Of a stretch of 64,000 nt of DNA, positions 19,665 to 28,242 are shown in pieces. The position numbers and the translations under genes are program-made. The notes beneath the pieces were generated by a model, which did not search any database, was not told where the DNA came from, and was given only the letters and a program-made list of their open reading frames with translations. Origin of the DNA: Prauserella rugosa (lineage in GTDB: Bacteria; Actinomycetota; Actinomycetes; Mycobacteriales; Pseudonocardiaceae); the NCBI RefSeq assembly GCF_000719975.1, contig NZ_JOIJ01000007.1, positions 248,001 to 312,000 of the forward strand. Direction: 5' to 3'. Numbering within the stretch: the stretch's first letter is position 1; every line of letters begins with the position of its first letter.

Positions 19665-21020
19665 TCACACGCTGCACAGCCAGTCGAGCACGACGGCCGC
19701 CGTCCACGACTGGTTGGTGCTGCCGAGCGGCTTGCCCGAGAACGGTTCGTAGTACTCGCCGAACGCTCCGTCCGAGGCGAGGTGCACCCCCTGCGCGCGG
19801 AACTCGCTGGCGTGCCGTTCCCAGCCGCGCCTGCCGAAAGCCCAGCCGAACAGCCACGTCACGACCGGCCATTGGGGGCCGCGCCAGTACTGTCGCGGGT
19901 CGAAGTCGGGCGAATCCGGCGACACCGACGGCGGGACGGCGGCGAGCAGGTCGGGGTGTCCCGTCCACCGGGGGCTGTCGAGCGCGGCGATCAGCCGGTC
20001 CTCGACATCGCCGGGCAGCCCGCCGCACAGCAGTGGGGAGAAACCGGCGATCGACTCGGTGCTGATCCACCTGCCCGCGCGGACGTCGCGGTCGCGGGCC
20101 ATGCCGGTCTCGGGGTGGCAGCTCATCGCCGTCGCGGTTCGGGCGCGTTCGGCCCACGTCCTCAGTTCGGCCACCCGTTCGGCGTCGGCGCCGACCTCGT
20201 CACCGATCTCGGCGAGCGTGTCGGAGGCCAGCGCGAACACGGCCGTGATGAACACGTCGCCGACGAGGAACGCCGAGGTCTCCACGACCTTGTCCGGGTT
20301 GTAGTCGGCGCGGCGCATCTGCTCGATCAGCCACAGGTAGCGGTCGTACTCGTCGTCGCTGGGCCGTTCGCCGGGGTCGTCGACCTTGAGCAGGTCGAGC
20401 CGCACGTACGGAGGCAGATCGGGGCCCGGACGGACGCCGCCGTAGGCCGAGTCCCACCGCGGTGAGTTGTCCATTCCGGACTCCCAGCCGTGCACGATGG
20501 TCACCAGTCCGCACGGATCGGGCATGCGGTGGCGCACGATCCAGCGGTGCCAGCGGTACATCGCGTCCCACGCACGTGCCGCGAACTCCTCCGCGGTGCG
20601 CGCGTCGGCGGCCGAGGTCCTGCGTGCGGTGTCGATGATCCGGCGAAGTGCGATGGCGTGCACGGGCGGCTGGCAGATGCCCGACGTGCGCACGCCGTCG
20701 GGGCGCTGCGGCGCGTTGTCGGTACCCCACCGGTCGGGGCCGGGGAAGTAGTCGGTGTCGCTGGTGAAGACGATGTGCGGGATCATCCCGTCGCGCCACT
20801 GTGCGGCCAGCAACGTGTCGAGCTCCTGCACCGCACGTCCGACGTCGAGGTGCGCGAGGCCCATGGAGATGAACGCCGCGTCCCAGCTCCACATGTGAGG
20901 ATACAGCCGCGGGGAGGCGGTGACGAGCGTGCCGGTGTCGTTGTCGCGCAGCACCATGGCCGCTCGCGCGGCCAGGCTCGCGGGTCTGTGTGCGGTGCGG
21001 TCGCCGGTGGCGGTGGTCAC
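19665..21020 (-). CDS. ggH: Glucosylglycerate hydrolase (GH63-like)
   Basis: 451 residues, (alpha/alpha)6-barrel glycosidase of the mannosylglycerate/glucosylglycerate hydrolase group. Landmarks: LYPHMWSWDAAFISMGLAH near the N-terminus, WRDGMIPHIVF, HGWESGMDNSPRWDSAY (catalytic Asp region of the family), RYLWLIEQMRRADYNP, FSPLLCGGLP, YWRGPQWPVVTWLFGWAF and the C-terminal GSTNQSWTAAVVLDWL. The enzyme releases glucose and glycerate from glucosylglycerate, a compatible solute and methylglucose-lipopolysaccharide precursor in actinobacteria. The start is GTG 21020 with a four-base GTGA overlap with the ABC ATPase gene, placing it last in an import operon. Mannosylglycerate is an alternative substrate. 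Confidence 0.85.
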   Translation of the reverse strand: MTTATGDRTAHRPASLAARAAMVLRDNDTGTLVTASPRLYPHMWSWDAAFISMGLAHLDVGRAVQELDTLLAAQWRDGMIPHIVFTSDTDYFPGPDRWGTDNAPQRPDGVRTSGICQPPVHAIALRRIIDTARRTSAADARTAEEFAARAWDAMYRWHRWIVRHRMPDPCGLVTIVHGWESGMDNSPRWDSAYGGVRPGPDLPPYVRLDLLKVDDPGERPSDDEYDRYLWLIEQMRRADYNPDKVVETSAFLVGDVFITAVFALASDTLAEIGDEVGADAERVAELRTWAERARTATAMSCHPETGMARDRDVRAGRWISTESIAGFSPLLCGGLPGDVEDRLIAALDSPRWTGHPDLLAAVPPSVSPDSPDFDPRQYWRGPQWPVVTWLFGWAFGRRGWERHASEFRAQGVHLASDGAFGEYYEPFSGKPLGSTNQSWTAAVVLDWLCSV

Positions 21021-22099
21021 CGGACCTCCAAGAGCAGAGACGTTTCGGGGTCGTACCAACGGCACGCGTCGTCGGGCAGCCGCAGGTTCAGCGAACCGCC
21101 GGGATCGGCGCGGAACGCGGGCGGGGCGGAGACCTTCACCGTCTGCCCGCAGACCTCGGTGGTCAGCAGCGCCGAGGATCCCAAGGGCTCGAGCACCTGC
21201 AGCTCGCCGGTCACCGAAGCACCGTCGTGTGCGACCTCGATCGCCTCGGGGCGTACGCCGAGCTTCAGCGGCTTTCCCGTGTGCGGGGACAGTGCCGCGG
21301 GCACGGGCAGGGACTGCCCGCCGAGGTCCAGTCTAGGTCCGTCGTCGGTGTCGACCACGACACCCGTGAGGAAGTTCATGGGCGGACTGCCGAGGAACCC
21401 GCCGACGAACTCGGTCGCGGGCTGGTCGTAGACGTCGGTGGGCGGTCCACATTGGATGATCTGGCCCTCGTGCATGACGGCCACCCGGTCGCCGAGGGAG
21501 AGTGCCTCCACCTGGTCGTGCGTCACGTACACGGTGGTCGTGCCGAGCTCCTCGACGAGCTTCTTCAGCTCGGCACGGAACGACAGGCGCAGCAGCGCGT
21601 CGAGATTGGACAGCGGCTCGTCCATGAGCAGCACGTCGGCGTCCATCACGATCGCCCGTGCGACCGCGACGCGCTGGCGCTGCCCGCCGGACAGCTTCGC
21701 CGGGTAGCGGTCCAACTGCGGCGTCAGCTGCAGCAGGTCGGCGGCCCAGTCGACCTTGCGGGCGACCTCGTCGGCGTGCACCCCGTGCATCCGCAGTCCG
21801 AAGCCGATGTTGTCGCGCACCGCCTTGTTCGGGAACACGGCGTAGCTCTGGAACACCATCGACAGGTTGCGGTTGCGCGGTTCGGCGTAGGTCACGTCGC
21901 GGTCGCCGATGACCACCTGGCCCGCGTCCGGCATCTCCAGGCCCGCGATCATCCGCAGCAGCGTCGTCTTGCCACAGCCCGACGGGCCCAGCAGCACCAT
22001 GAACTCGCCGTCGCCGATCTCGAGGGACACCTCGTCGGTCGCCCTCGACGTGCCGCCGGGGTATGTCTTGACGAGGTCCCGCAGGATCACCTCGGCCAT
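21017..22099 (-). CDS. Sugar ABC transporter ATP-binding protein (UgpC/MsmK-like)
   Basis: 360 residues. Nucleotide-binding domain with Walker A GPSGCGKTT, Q-loop VFQSYAVFP, signature LSGGQRQRVA, Walker B VLLMDEPLSNLD and the switch histidine in VYVTHDQ. The C-terminal 120 residues are the MOI/TOBE regulatory domain typical of MalK-group ATPases (KLGVRPEAIEV). It energises the two permeases encoded upstream and is the fourth gene of the operon. The downstream hydrolase indicates the cargo is probably glucosylglycerate or a related glycoside. Confidence 0.9.
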   Translation of the reverse strand: MAEVILRDLVKTYPGGTSRATDEVSLEIGDGEFMVLLGPSGCGKTTLLRMIAGLEMPDAGQVVIGDRDVTYAEPRNRNLSMVFQSYAVFPNKAVRDNIGFGLRMHGVHADEVARKVDWAADLLQLTPQLDRYPAKLSGGQRQRVAVARAIVMDADVLLMDEPLSNLDALLRLSFRAELKKLVEELGTTTVYVTHDQVEALSLGDRVAVMHEGQIIQCGPPTDVYDQPATEFVGGFLGSPPMNFLTGVVVDTDDGPRLDLGGQSLPVPAALSPHTGKPLKLGVRPEAIEVAHDGASVTGELQVLEPLGSSALLTTEVCGQTVKVSAPPAFRADPGGSLNLRLPDDACRWYDPETSLLLEVR

Positions 22100-22121
22100 G
22101 CGGCCTCTCCCTTCGTCGGCG

Positions 22122-23027
22122 TCATCGCAGCGTCGTTCCCCACATGTTCACCAGGTAGCGGCGCATCACGAAGATGAACAGCAGCGCGGGCAGGATCAGG
22201 GCGAACCCGCCCGCGAACCGGTAGGCCTGGGACGCCTCCGCGAGCGACGTGAGCACCTGCGCGGGCAAGGTGCGGTGGCCCAGCGTCACCACGGTGGCGC
22301 CGAGGATCTCGTTCCACGACAGCACGAACGTGAAGATCGACGAGGCGGCCAGGCCGGGCAGGGCGAGCGGCAGCACCACCTTGCGGGCTGCCTGCCAGCG
22401 GGTGCAGCCGAAGATCTGTGCCGCCTCCTCGACGTCGTGGGGCACCGACACGAAGATGCTCGCGGTGATCAGCACGGTGGTGGGCAGCGCGAGCACGGTG
22501 TGCACGAGCGTCACGGCGAACACCGTGTCGTAGACGCCGAACTGCAGGAACATCGTCGCCAGCGGCACCGAGAGCACGACGATCGGCAGCGCGCGCACCA
22601 GCAGGATGAACACCTGGTACGGCTCCTTGCCGCGGAAGGCGTACCTGGCCAGTGCGTAGCCGGCGGGTGCGCCCACGACGAGGGACCAGAAAACGGTGTA
22701 GAGCCCGACCAGCAGCGAGTTGCCGAACGCGGGGAACGTGCCCGTTGCCTGCAGGAACGCCTGCAGCGTCTCGGTGGACAGCTCCGACGGCAGCAGCGAC
22801 TTGGGGAACTCGGCCAGTGCGGCCCGCGACGACAGCGCCGACAGTCCGACCAGGACGATCGGCAGCGCCATGAACAGCGAGATCAGGATGCACGCGAACT
22901 GCACCCACGCGGCACGCATCCTGCGCCTGCGCAGCGGGGTGTGATCGACGGGTGGCAGGGCGCGCCGCTGCGCGGACGTGGCGGCGGTGTTCGCGGTCGC
23001 GGCCGTGCTGCCCGTGGCGTCGGTCAT
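22122..23027 (-). CDS. ABC transporter permease (MalG/UgpE-like)
   Basis: 301 residues with six membrane helices, starting with a 40-residue Ala/Thr-rich cytoplasmic tail and then FACILISLFMALPIVLVGLSAL. The coupling EAA loop is EEAAQIFGCTRWQAARKVVLPLALPGL. The ATG at 23027 overlaps the stop of the first permease by four bases. This frame continues upstream as an unused extension. It pairs with the MalF-like permease to form the membrane channel. Confidence 0.88.
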   Translation of the reverse strand: MTDATGSTAATANTAATSAQRRALPPVDHTPLRRRRMRAAWVQFACILISLFMALPIVLVGLSALSSRAALAEFPKSLLPSELSTETLQAFLQATGTFPAFGNSLLVGLYTVFWSLVVGAPAGYALARYAFRGKEPYQVFILLVRALPIVVLSVPLATMFLQFGVYDTVFAVTLVHTVLALPTTVLITASIFVSVPHDVEEAAQIFGCTRWQAARKVVLPLALPGLAASSIFTFVLSWNEILGATVVTLGHRTLPAQVLTSLAEASQAYRFAGGFALILPALLFIFVMRRYLVNMWGTTLR

Positions 23028-23872
23028 GACTCGGCCTCCGAGGGACTGCGGACCGTGCGCAGGTACAGCACCGCCGTACCCACCGAGATCGCCAGTACGA
23101 CGAGGGCGACGGCACTGGCCACCGCCGGGTTCTGCAGGCCGACGTACCACTCGTAGGTCTCGCCGACCAGCAGCGGGAAGTCCCGTCCGGTCAGCGCCTG
23201 CGCCACGGCGAACGCCTGCAGCGCCAGGATCGTGCGCAGGATCAACGCGACCTGCAGGCTCGGCTTGAGCATAGGCAGGGTCACGTGGCGCAGCCGTTGC
23301 CAGAACGAGGCCCCGAAGACCTGCGCGGCCTCGTCGTACTCGCGCGGCACCATCTGCACGCCCGCGACGACGATCACGAACACCAGCGACGTCGCACGCC
23401 AGATCTCCGCCAGTACCACGGTGAGCAGCATGGTCGCGGTGTTGTCGTAGCTGAGCCACTGCACACCGTGCTCGGAGAGCCCGAGCGAGACCAGTAGTGA
23501 GTTGAGGTACCCGCGGTTGTCGAAAATGGACAGCCACACCAGACCGGCGGCGAGTTCGGAGATCGCCAGGGGAATGCACCACAGGTAGAAGTGCCCGCTC
23601 ACGAACCTCGGCCTCGCCTGGACGAGCAGCGACATCGCGACCGCCAGCACGAGCTGCACCGGCACGACGATGACGATCAGCAACAGGGTGTTGCGCAGGG
23701 CGTCCAGGAAGTACGGGTCGTCGAACAGCCGTTGCCAGTGGGCGAGCGTGAAGCCGTGCTCGTCGGTGAAGGCCTCCAGCACGCCGTCCACGAGCGGCCA
23801 GCCGAACAGCACGAGCAGCAGCACGATCGACGGGGTCAGCAACAACCACGGGGACCGCAGCACGGATCGCAT
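23024..23872 (-). CDS. ABC transporter permease (MalF/UgpA-like)
   Basis: 282 residues, six membrane helices (LLLTPSIVLLLVLFGWPLVDG first). The EAA loop is DEAAQVFGASFWQRLRHVTLPMLKPSL. ATG 23872 is chosen because GAGGTGGG overlapping the end of the solute-binding-protein gene sits 7-14 bases ahead; the frame remains open upstream to 23926. Its start codon lies one base past the upstream stop codon, indicating coupling. Confidence 0.88.
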   Translation of the reverse strand: MRSVLRSPWLLLTPSIVLLLVLFGWPLVDGVLEAFTDEHGFTLAHWQRLFDDPYFLDALRNTLLLIVIVVPVQLVLAVAMSLLVQARPRFVSGHFYLWCIPLAISELAAGLVWLSIFDNRGYLNSLLVSLGLSEHGVQWLSYDNTATMLLTVVLAEIWRATSLVFVIVVAGVQMVPREYDEAAQVFGASFWQRLRHVTLPMLKPSLQVALILRTILALQAFAVAQALTGRDFPLLVGETYEWYVGLQNPAVASAVALVVLAISVGTAVLYLRTVRSPSEAES

Positions 23873-23873
23873 G

Positions 23874-25205
23874 TCAGCCCACCTCACAGCGTTCGGCGGC
23901 GGGGTCGGGCGCCCAGCACGGGACATTCAGCTCCGACAGCACGCCCTGCAACACGCGTGCCTGTGCGTCCAGTGTGGACCGGATGTCGGCACCGCCGAGC
24001 ACGATCGCGCGGAACGTGTCCTGGAAGACCTTGCTGACCTCGCCCTCGCGTTCCCCGAGGCCGACCGGCGGCAGGGACAGGATCGCGTCGTCGGCGTTCT
24101 TCTGCTTGGCGACCGCGTCGGCCTCGAGCTGGATCGCGGGAGGGAGGTTGCCGGGGATCTCGGTGTCGACGACCGGGAAGAAGCCGTTGGAGCGCAGCAC
24201 GTCGAGCTGCGCCCGCGGGGTGGTCAGTGCGCGGATCGCGTCGCGGGCCAGCTCCGGATCGGTGCTGCCCTTCGGGATCGCCAATCCGGCCAGCACCGCC
24301 ATGTAGCCGAGACCGTGCTCGCCCCGCGGTGCGGGCAACATGCGCCAGTTCTCCGGGTCGCGTTCGGGGGCCTCGACGAGGCGCACCACGTGATCCCACG
24401 TCATCCGCACCTCGCCCGATTCGAGCGGCTCCTGCATGAAGTCGTAGGTGGTGCTGGCCGGGTTGCAGTTCGCCCACAGTTCGCGCAGGTACTGCCATGC
24501 CGACACGGCCTCGCGGGACCGGAACGTCGTGATCTGCCCTCCGGTGAACGACGGCAGCAGGTAGCCCTGGGTGAACCGGTGGAACAGGCCTTCCGGCCCG
24601 AGCGGAAGGCCCAGCATGGGCCGCCCTCCGTTCGCGCGCCGCGCGGCGATCGCCCAGTCGAGGAACTGGTCGTAGGTCAGCGATTCGGCGTCGGCGCCGG
24701 ACGGCAGGTGCTCGAGCGCGTCGGCGTGTGCGGCCAGGACGTAGCTGGCGTCCGCCCACGGGATGTACCAGGCGCGGTCGGTACCCGACCTGGCCAGATC
24801 GACGTAGTCCGCGGGAAAGCCGCGCCCGCTCAGGTCGGACAGCAGGTCCGTGACGTCCTCGAGGTAGCCGTCGGCGAGCGGGGCGAGGTCGCCGTGAAGT
24901 CCGCCGAGCAGGCCCATCTGGGTGGCGCCGGAGCCGACCTGGCTGCGAACCTGGCCCGCGAACGGACCCTCCTCGATGGTCACGTAGCTGACGCCGGAGA
25001 TCGTCTTCGCGAGTGTCGAACGGAACGCCTCGGCCTCGTTGACCGGCCGGAACTGCGTGGACAGGAAGATCATGCCGCCGTCGCCGGTGGTGGCGAAACC
25101 GGTGCAGCCCGCGAGGCCGGACCCGGCCAGACCCGCCAGGCCCGCGGCACCCGCTCCACGCAGGAAGGTACGGCGGGAGACCTGCGAAGGGCCGCCACGG
25201 CGCAT
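23874..25205 (-). CDS. Extracellular solute-binding lipoprotein
   Basis: 443 residues from ATG 25205, which has a GGAGG Shine-Dalgarno; the longer in-frame extension is not used. The N-terminus combines a twin-arginine motif (SRRTFLRGAGAAGLAGLAG) with a lipobox ending LAGC, so it is probably a Tat-exported lipoprotein. The body resembles family-1 sugar-binding proteins (SBP_bac_1: FLSTQFRPVNEAEAF, DRAWYIPWADASYVLAA, GRPMLGLPLGPEG). It is the first gene of the operon and captures the glycoside for the permeases. Predicted ligand, from the hydrolase, is glucosylglycerate or a related molecule. Confidence 0.87.
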   Translation of the reverse strand: MRRGGPSQVSRRTFLRGAGAAGLAGLAGSGLAGCTGFATTGDGGMIFLSTQFRPVNEAEAFRSTLAKTISGVSYVTIEEGPFAGQVRSQVGSGATQMGLLGGLHGDLAPLADGYLEDVTDLLSDLSGRGFPADYVDLARSGTDRAWYIPWADASYVLAAHADALEHLPSGADAESLTYDQFLDWAIAARRANGGRPMLGLPLGPEGLFHRFTQGYLLPSFTGGQITTFRSREAVSAWQYLRELWANCNPASTTYDFMQEPLESGEVRMTWDHVVRLVEAPERDPENWRMLPAPRGEHGLGYMAVLAGLAIPKGSTDPELARDAIRALTTPRAQLDVLRSNGFFPVVDTEIPGNLPPAIQLEADAVAKQKNADDAILSLPPVGLGEREGEVSKVFQDTFRAIVLGGADIRSTLDAQARVLQGVLSELNVPCWAPDPAAERCEVG

Positions 25206-25232
25206 CTGTCCGGCCTCCACTGACGAATCGCG

Positions 25233-25274
25233 TTGTCGGAACTGGCTTGTCGGAACTGGCTTGTCGGGACCTGA
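25233..25274. repeat. Three tandem 14-bp repeats upstream of binding-protein gene
   Basis: TTGTCGGAACTGGC is repeated exactly at 25233-25246 and 25247-25260, and a degenerate third copy (TTGTCGGGACCTGA) occupies 25261-25274. They lie 28-69 bases ahead of the binding-protein start, in its 5' leader or promoter. Confidence 0.85.
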
Positions 25275-25296
25275 CGTGTTACGAACTTTTGTCAGG
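25270..25296. promoter_or_regulatory. Candidate ROK operator
   Basis: CCTGAC (25270-25275) is mirrored by GTCAGG (25291-25296) with a 15-base spacer, in the divergent intergenic region. GTTAAC follows at about 25300. Spacing fits a dimeric repressor site; binding by the adjacent ROK protein is inferred. Confidence 0.45.
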
Positions 25297-25332
25297 CCCG
25301 TTAACATAAGTAGCGATGGGACGATTGTCAAC

Positions 25333-26514
25333 GTGGTTGTGACAGGTCGGCATGGATCTCCGCCGAGCGCGACGTCCTCGGGACACGTGCTCGCCGTGTT
25401 GCGCGCGCACGGCTCGCTCACGAGGCAGGAGCTGCAGGAGCGCATCGGCCTGTCCCGCGTGACGCTCGTGGAGCGGCTGGATGCGCTGCGCAGGCACGGG
25501 TTCGTCCGCGCGGCCGGGCACCGTGACTCCAGCGGCGGCAGGCGCGCCGAAGTGCTCGAGGTGGACGACGAGACACCGACCGCGCTGGCCGTCGACCTCG
25601 GGCAGAGTCATGCCGCGCTGGCCGTGACCGATCTGCGTGGTGCCGTGCTCGCCCGCGACGTGCACAGACTCCGCGTCCGGCACGCTCCCGACGACGTCGT
25701 GCCCATGTTGCTGGACGCCGGCCGCGAGCTCCTGTCACGCACGGGGCGCACCGGAACGCTCAAGGCCATGGCGTTGTCGATCCCGGGTCAGATCGACCAC
25801 GACCGCGGCGTCACGGTCGCGCCGCCGACGATGCCCGACTGGAGCGGCACGGCGCTGCGGGAACCGTTCGCGGACGCCTTCGGCGTTCCCGTGCTGCTGG
25901 AGAACGACGCCAACGCCCTGACCTTCGGCGACTACTGCGCCATGGGGAGGCCGGACACGACGGCCGTCGGCGTCAAGATCGGCACCGGCATCGGGGCCGG
26001 CGTCGTCGTGGGCGGACGGATCCATCGTGGGGAGAGCGGCACCGCGGGCGAGATGGGGCACATGCGGATCGAGGGCAACGACCGCAGGTGCGGGTGCGGC
26101 AGGCGCGGGTGCGTCGCCGCCAGTGCCAGCGGTCTGGCGCTGGTGCGTGACCTTCGCGATTCCGGGGTGCGCTCGATGGACGACGTGGTGCGCCGCGTCG
26201 AGGCCGGACGAGGGGACGCCGTGCGTGCGACAGCGGAGGCGGGCCGCCTCGTGGGGACCGTCCTGGCCACCGTCGTCACGATCGTCAACCCGCGGCACGT
26301 CCGAGTCGGCGGTGCGATCGGCGTGCTGCCGCCGTTCCTCGAAGCGCTGCGCAGGACCGTCGAGTCCAACGCCCACGCGAGCGCGTTGCGTGGACTGGAC
26401 GTCGGTGCCTCCCGGCTCGGGGAGAACGGTGCCTTCGTCGGACTTGCCGGTCTGGTCGCCGACTCGGTGTTCGAACCCGCCGCCGTGGACGCCGCATTGG
26501 ACTCGTCGGTGTAG
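25333..26514 (+). CDS. ROK-family transcriptional repressor
   Basis: 393 residues from GTG 25333 (GTG 25339 possible). N-terminal winged helix: GHVLAVLRAHGSLTRQELQERIGLSRVTLVERLDAL. The ROK kinase-like body has ALAVDLGQSHAALAV, ALSIPGQIDHDRG, LENDANALTFGDY, VGVKIGTGIGAGVVVGG, and the zinc cluster GHMRIEGNDRRCGCGRRGCV. The Glu that usually follows the last Cys (GCxE) is Ala here, as in many repressors lacking kinase activity. It is divergent from the glucosylglycerate import operon and probably represses it, with sugar as inducer. Confidence 0.87.
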   Translation: MVVTGRHGSPPSATSSGHVLAVLRAHGSLTRQELQERIGLSRVTLVERLDALRRHGFVRAAGHRDSSGGRRAEVLEVDDETPTALAVDLGQSHAALAVTDLRGAVLARDVHRLRVRHAPDDVVPMLLDAGRELLSRTGRTGTLKAMALSIPGQIDHDRGVTVAPPTMPDWSGTALREPFADAFGVPVLLENDANALTFGDYCAMGRPDTTAVGVKIGTGIGAGVVVGGRIHRGESGTAGEMGHMRIEGNDRRCGCGRRGCVAASASGLALVRDLRDSGVRSMDDVVRRVEAGRGDAVRATAEAGRLVGTVLATVVTIVNPRHVRVGGAIGVLPPFLEALRRTVESNAHASALRGLDVGASRLGENGAFVGLAGLVADSVFEPAAVDAALDSSV

Positions 26515-26562
26515 CGGCCTTCTGGCAAGCGAAACGTCGCCGTGGCCACCACAATTCACGGT

Positions 26563-27072
26563 ATGGGAAGTGTCGAACTGCTGACGGACGCCTTCGGGCG
26601 CGTGCGCGAGATCGTCCACGACGTCGTCGAAGGACTGGACACCGACGCGCTCGCCTACCGCGTCGACGCCGACGCCAACTCCATCGGCTGGCTCGTCTGG
26701 CACCTGACGCGAGTGCAGGACGATCACCTCGCCGACGCCGCCGATCTCGAGCAGTGCTGGACGGCCGACGGCTGGGCCGAACGGTTCGGCCTGCCGTTTC
26801 CCGTCGGCGACATCGGCTACGGGCATTCGAGCGCCGACGTCGCCGCCGTGCGGATCGCCGACCCCGCGCTGCTGGTCGACTACCACGATGCCGTGCACGA
26901 CCAGACGGTCGAGTTCGTCCGCGGTATCTCCGACGACGACCTCGACGTCGTCATCGACGACGCGTGGGATCCGCCCGTGACCCTCGGGGTCCGCCTCGTC
27001 AGCGTCATCGGCGACACCATGCAGCACGCGGGCCAGGCCGAGTTCGTGAAGGGCATCCTGCTTCGCCGGTGA
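26563..27072 (+). CDS. DinB/DUF664-family protein
   Basis: 169 residues from ATG 26563 (GTG 26542 would add seven residues). Four-helix DinB fold: MGSVELLTDAFGRVREIVHDVV, NSIGWLVWHLTRVQDDHLAD (metal His), YHDAVHDQTVEFVRGI, and VSVIGDTMQHAGQAEFVKG with the C-terminal His. The family includes mycothiol-dependent transferases and metal-binding enzymes in actinobacteria. Substrate unknown. Stands alone after the ROK gene. Confidence 0.75.
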   Translation: MGSVELLTDAFGRVREIVHDVVEGLDTDALAYRVDADANSIGWLVWHLTRVQDDHLADAADLEQCWTADGWAERFGLPFPVGDIGYGHSSADVAAVRIADPALLVDYHDAVHDQTVEFVRGISDDDLDVVIDDAWDPPVTLGVRLVSVIGDTMQHAGQAEFVKGILLRR

Positions 27073-27201
27073 CGCCCCGTTCCACAGTGGACCCCGTGCC
27101 CGGTGGCTGCCGAGGGAACGCGGCTGGCGAGGCGAACATTCGGGAACGCCTGACGGGCGCGCACTCCCGGTCTGAGCTCTGCCGCGGCGAACCGGGAGGC
27201 G

Positions 27202-28242
27202 GTGTCAGCGATGACTGTGGGGACGGCGGAGTCGGAGGCGCCGGTGGGCGCGGCGGGACGCGTCACGGTGGCGTGGCTCGCGGGCGTGGTGCTCGCGGGG
27301 ATCGGCACCGGGCTGGCCGTCGTGGCGCTCACCCTGCCCTGGGTGTCGGCGACGATGCAGCAGGCCGTCGAAGCGCTGCCAATCACGGCGATCGCGCGAT
27401 TCGGTCCGCTGTTCGCGGTGTTGCTCGTGCTCAGCGCGGTGGCCGCGGCGGTGGGCTTCGCGGGCGCGGCACGTTCGTCCAGGGTCGCGGCTGTCGTGGC
27501 CGCCGGCTGTGGTCCCGTGGTGCCGATCTTCGCGCTGTGGGTCGGATGGCAGCCGCCCGAACCCGCGCTGCGGGCCGGGGCCGAGGCCGTGCGGCCGGAC
27601 TGGGAGGTGGCGCTGCAGGCGGGAGCCCCGTTGTCGGCATCGCCTGCGCCAGGGCTGTACCTCTACGCCGTCGGCGCGCTGCTGATCAGCCTGGGCGTCG
27701 CCGTTTCGGCGGGTGGCTCCGCCGCGACACTGCTGGTGGCGCCGGCGCGGGTGGGTGAGCCGAGCCTGCGCGCACGCAGGATCGTCGGATGGGGCGCGCT
27801 CGTGCTCGCGCTGCCGCTCGCGGTGCTGTCGTTGTCCTGGCCGTGGTTCGAGATCACCGCCGACGACTGGCCGCCTGCCGTCGAAGGGTGGCAGACGGTG
27901 TACCGCGCCGGATTGGTGCTCACGTTCTTCTGCGCGGTCGGCATCGTGCTGACCGCGGGGGTGCGGCGCCGGATCTGGCGTGCCGTCGGAGTCCACTGTG
28001 TGTGCGCGGTCGGCGGGGTGCTCGCCCTCAACGCGATACTGGTGTGGGACCCCTACGGCACCTTCGGCGATCTGGTGTCGGCCTACGCGTCGCTGTCGCT
28101 CGGCGGCGGATTCGTCGCCGGCGCCGCAGCGGTCCTGGCCTTGGCGTACGCGTTCGTCCTCGCGCCCGTTCCCGGGGAGGGGCCGAGCGAGGACGACACG
28201 GAGGACGACAACGCGGCCGTCGCCGAAGGGGAACCGGCGTGA
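27202..28242 (+). CDS. Hypothetical multi-pass membrane protein
   Basis: 346 residues not recognised. There are around eight hydrophobic segments (AGVVLAGIGTGLAVVALTLPW, FGPLFAVLLVLSAVAAAVGFA, YLYAVGALLISLGVAV, WGALVLALPLAVLSLSWPW) and an acidic C-terminal tail (EDDTEDDNAAVAEGE). The ATG is preceded by GGAGG (in GGGAGGCGGT). The next gene starts by a four-base overlap (GTGA), so the two are an operon and possibly a complex. Confidence 0.72.
   Translation: MSAMTVGTAESEAPVGAAGRVTVAWLAGVVLAGIGTGLAVVALTLPWVSATMQQAVEALPITAIARFGPLFAVLLVLSAVAAAVGFAGAARSSRVAAVVAAGCGPVVPIFALWVGWQPPEPALRAGAEAVRPDWEVALQAGAPLSASPAPGLYLYAVGALLISLGVAVSAGGSAATLLVAPARVGEPSLRARRIVGWGALVLALPLAVLSLSWPWFEITADDWPPAVEGWQTVYRAGLVLTFFCAVGIVLTAGVRRRIWRAVGVHCVCAVGGVLALNAILVWDPYGTFGDLVSAYASLSLGGGFVAGAAAVLALAYAFVLAPVPGEGPSEDDTEDDNAAVAEGEPA

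Noticed and set aside
23028..23849. 575-residue fused permease
   Set aside because: The first 274 codons overlap the other permease in a different frame and are non-protein-like; true start ATG 23027.
25233..25274. CRISPR-like array of 14-bp repeats
   Set aside because: The repeats are contiguous without spacers and only three; no cas genes. A promoter repeat is the better reading.
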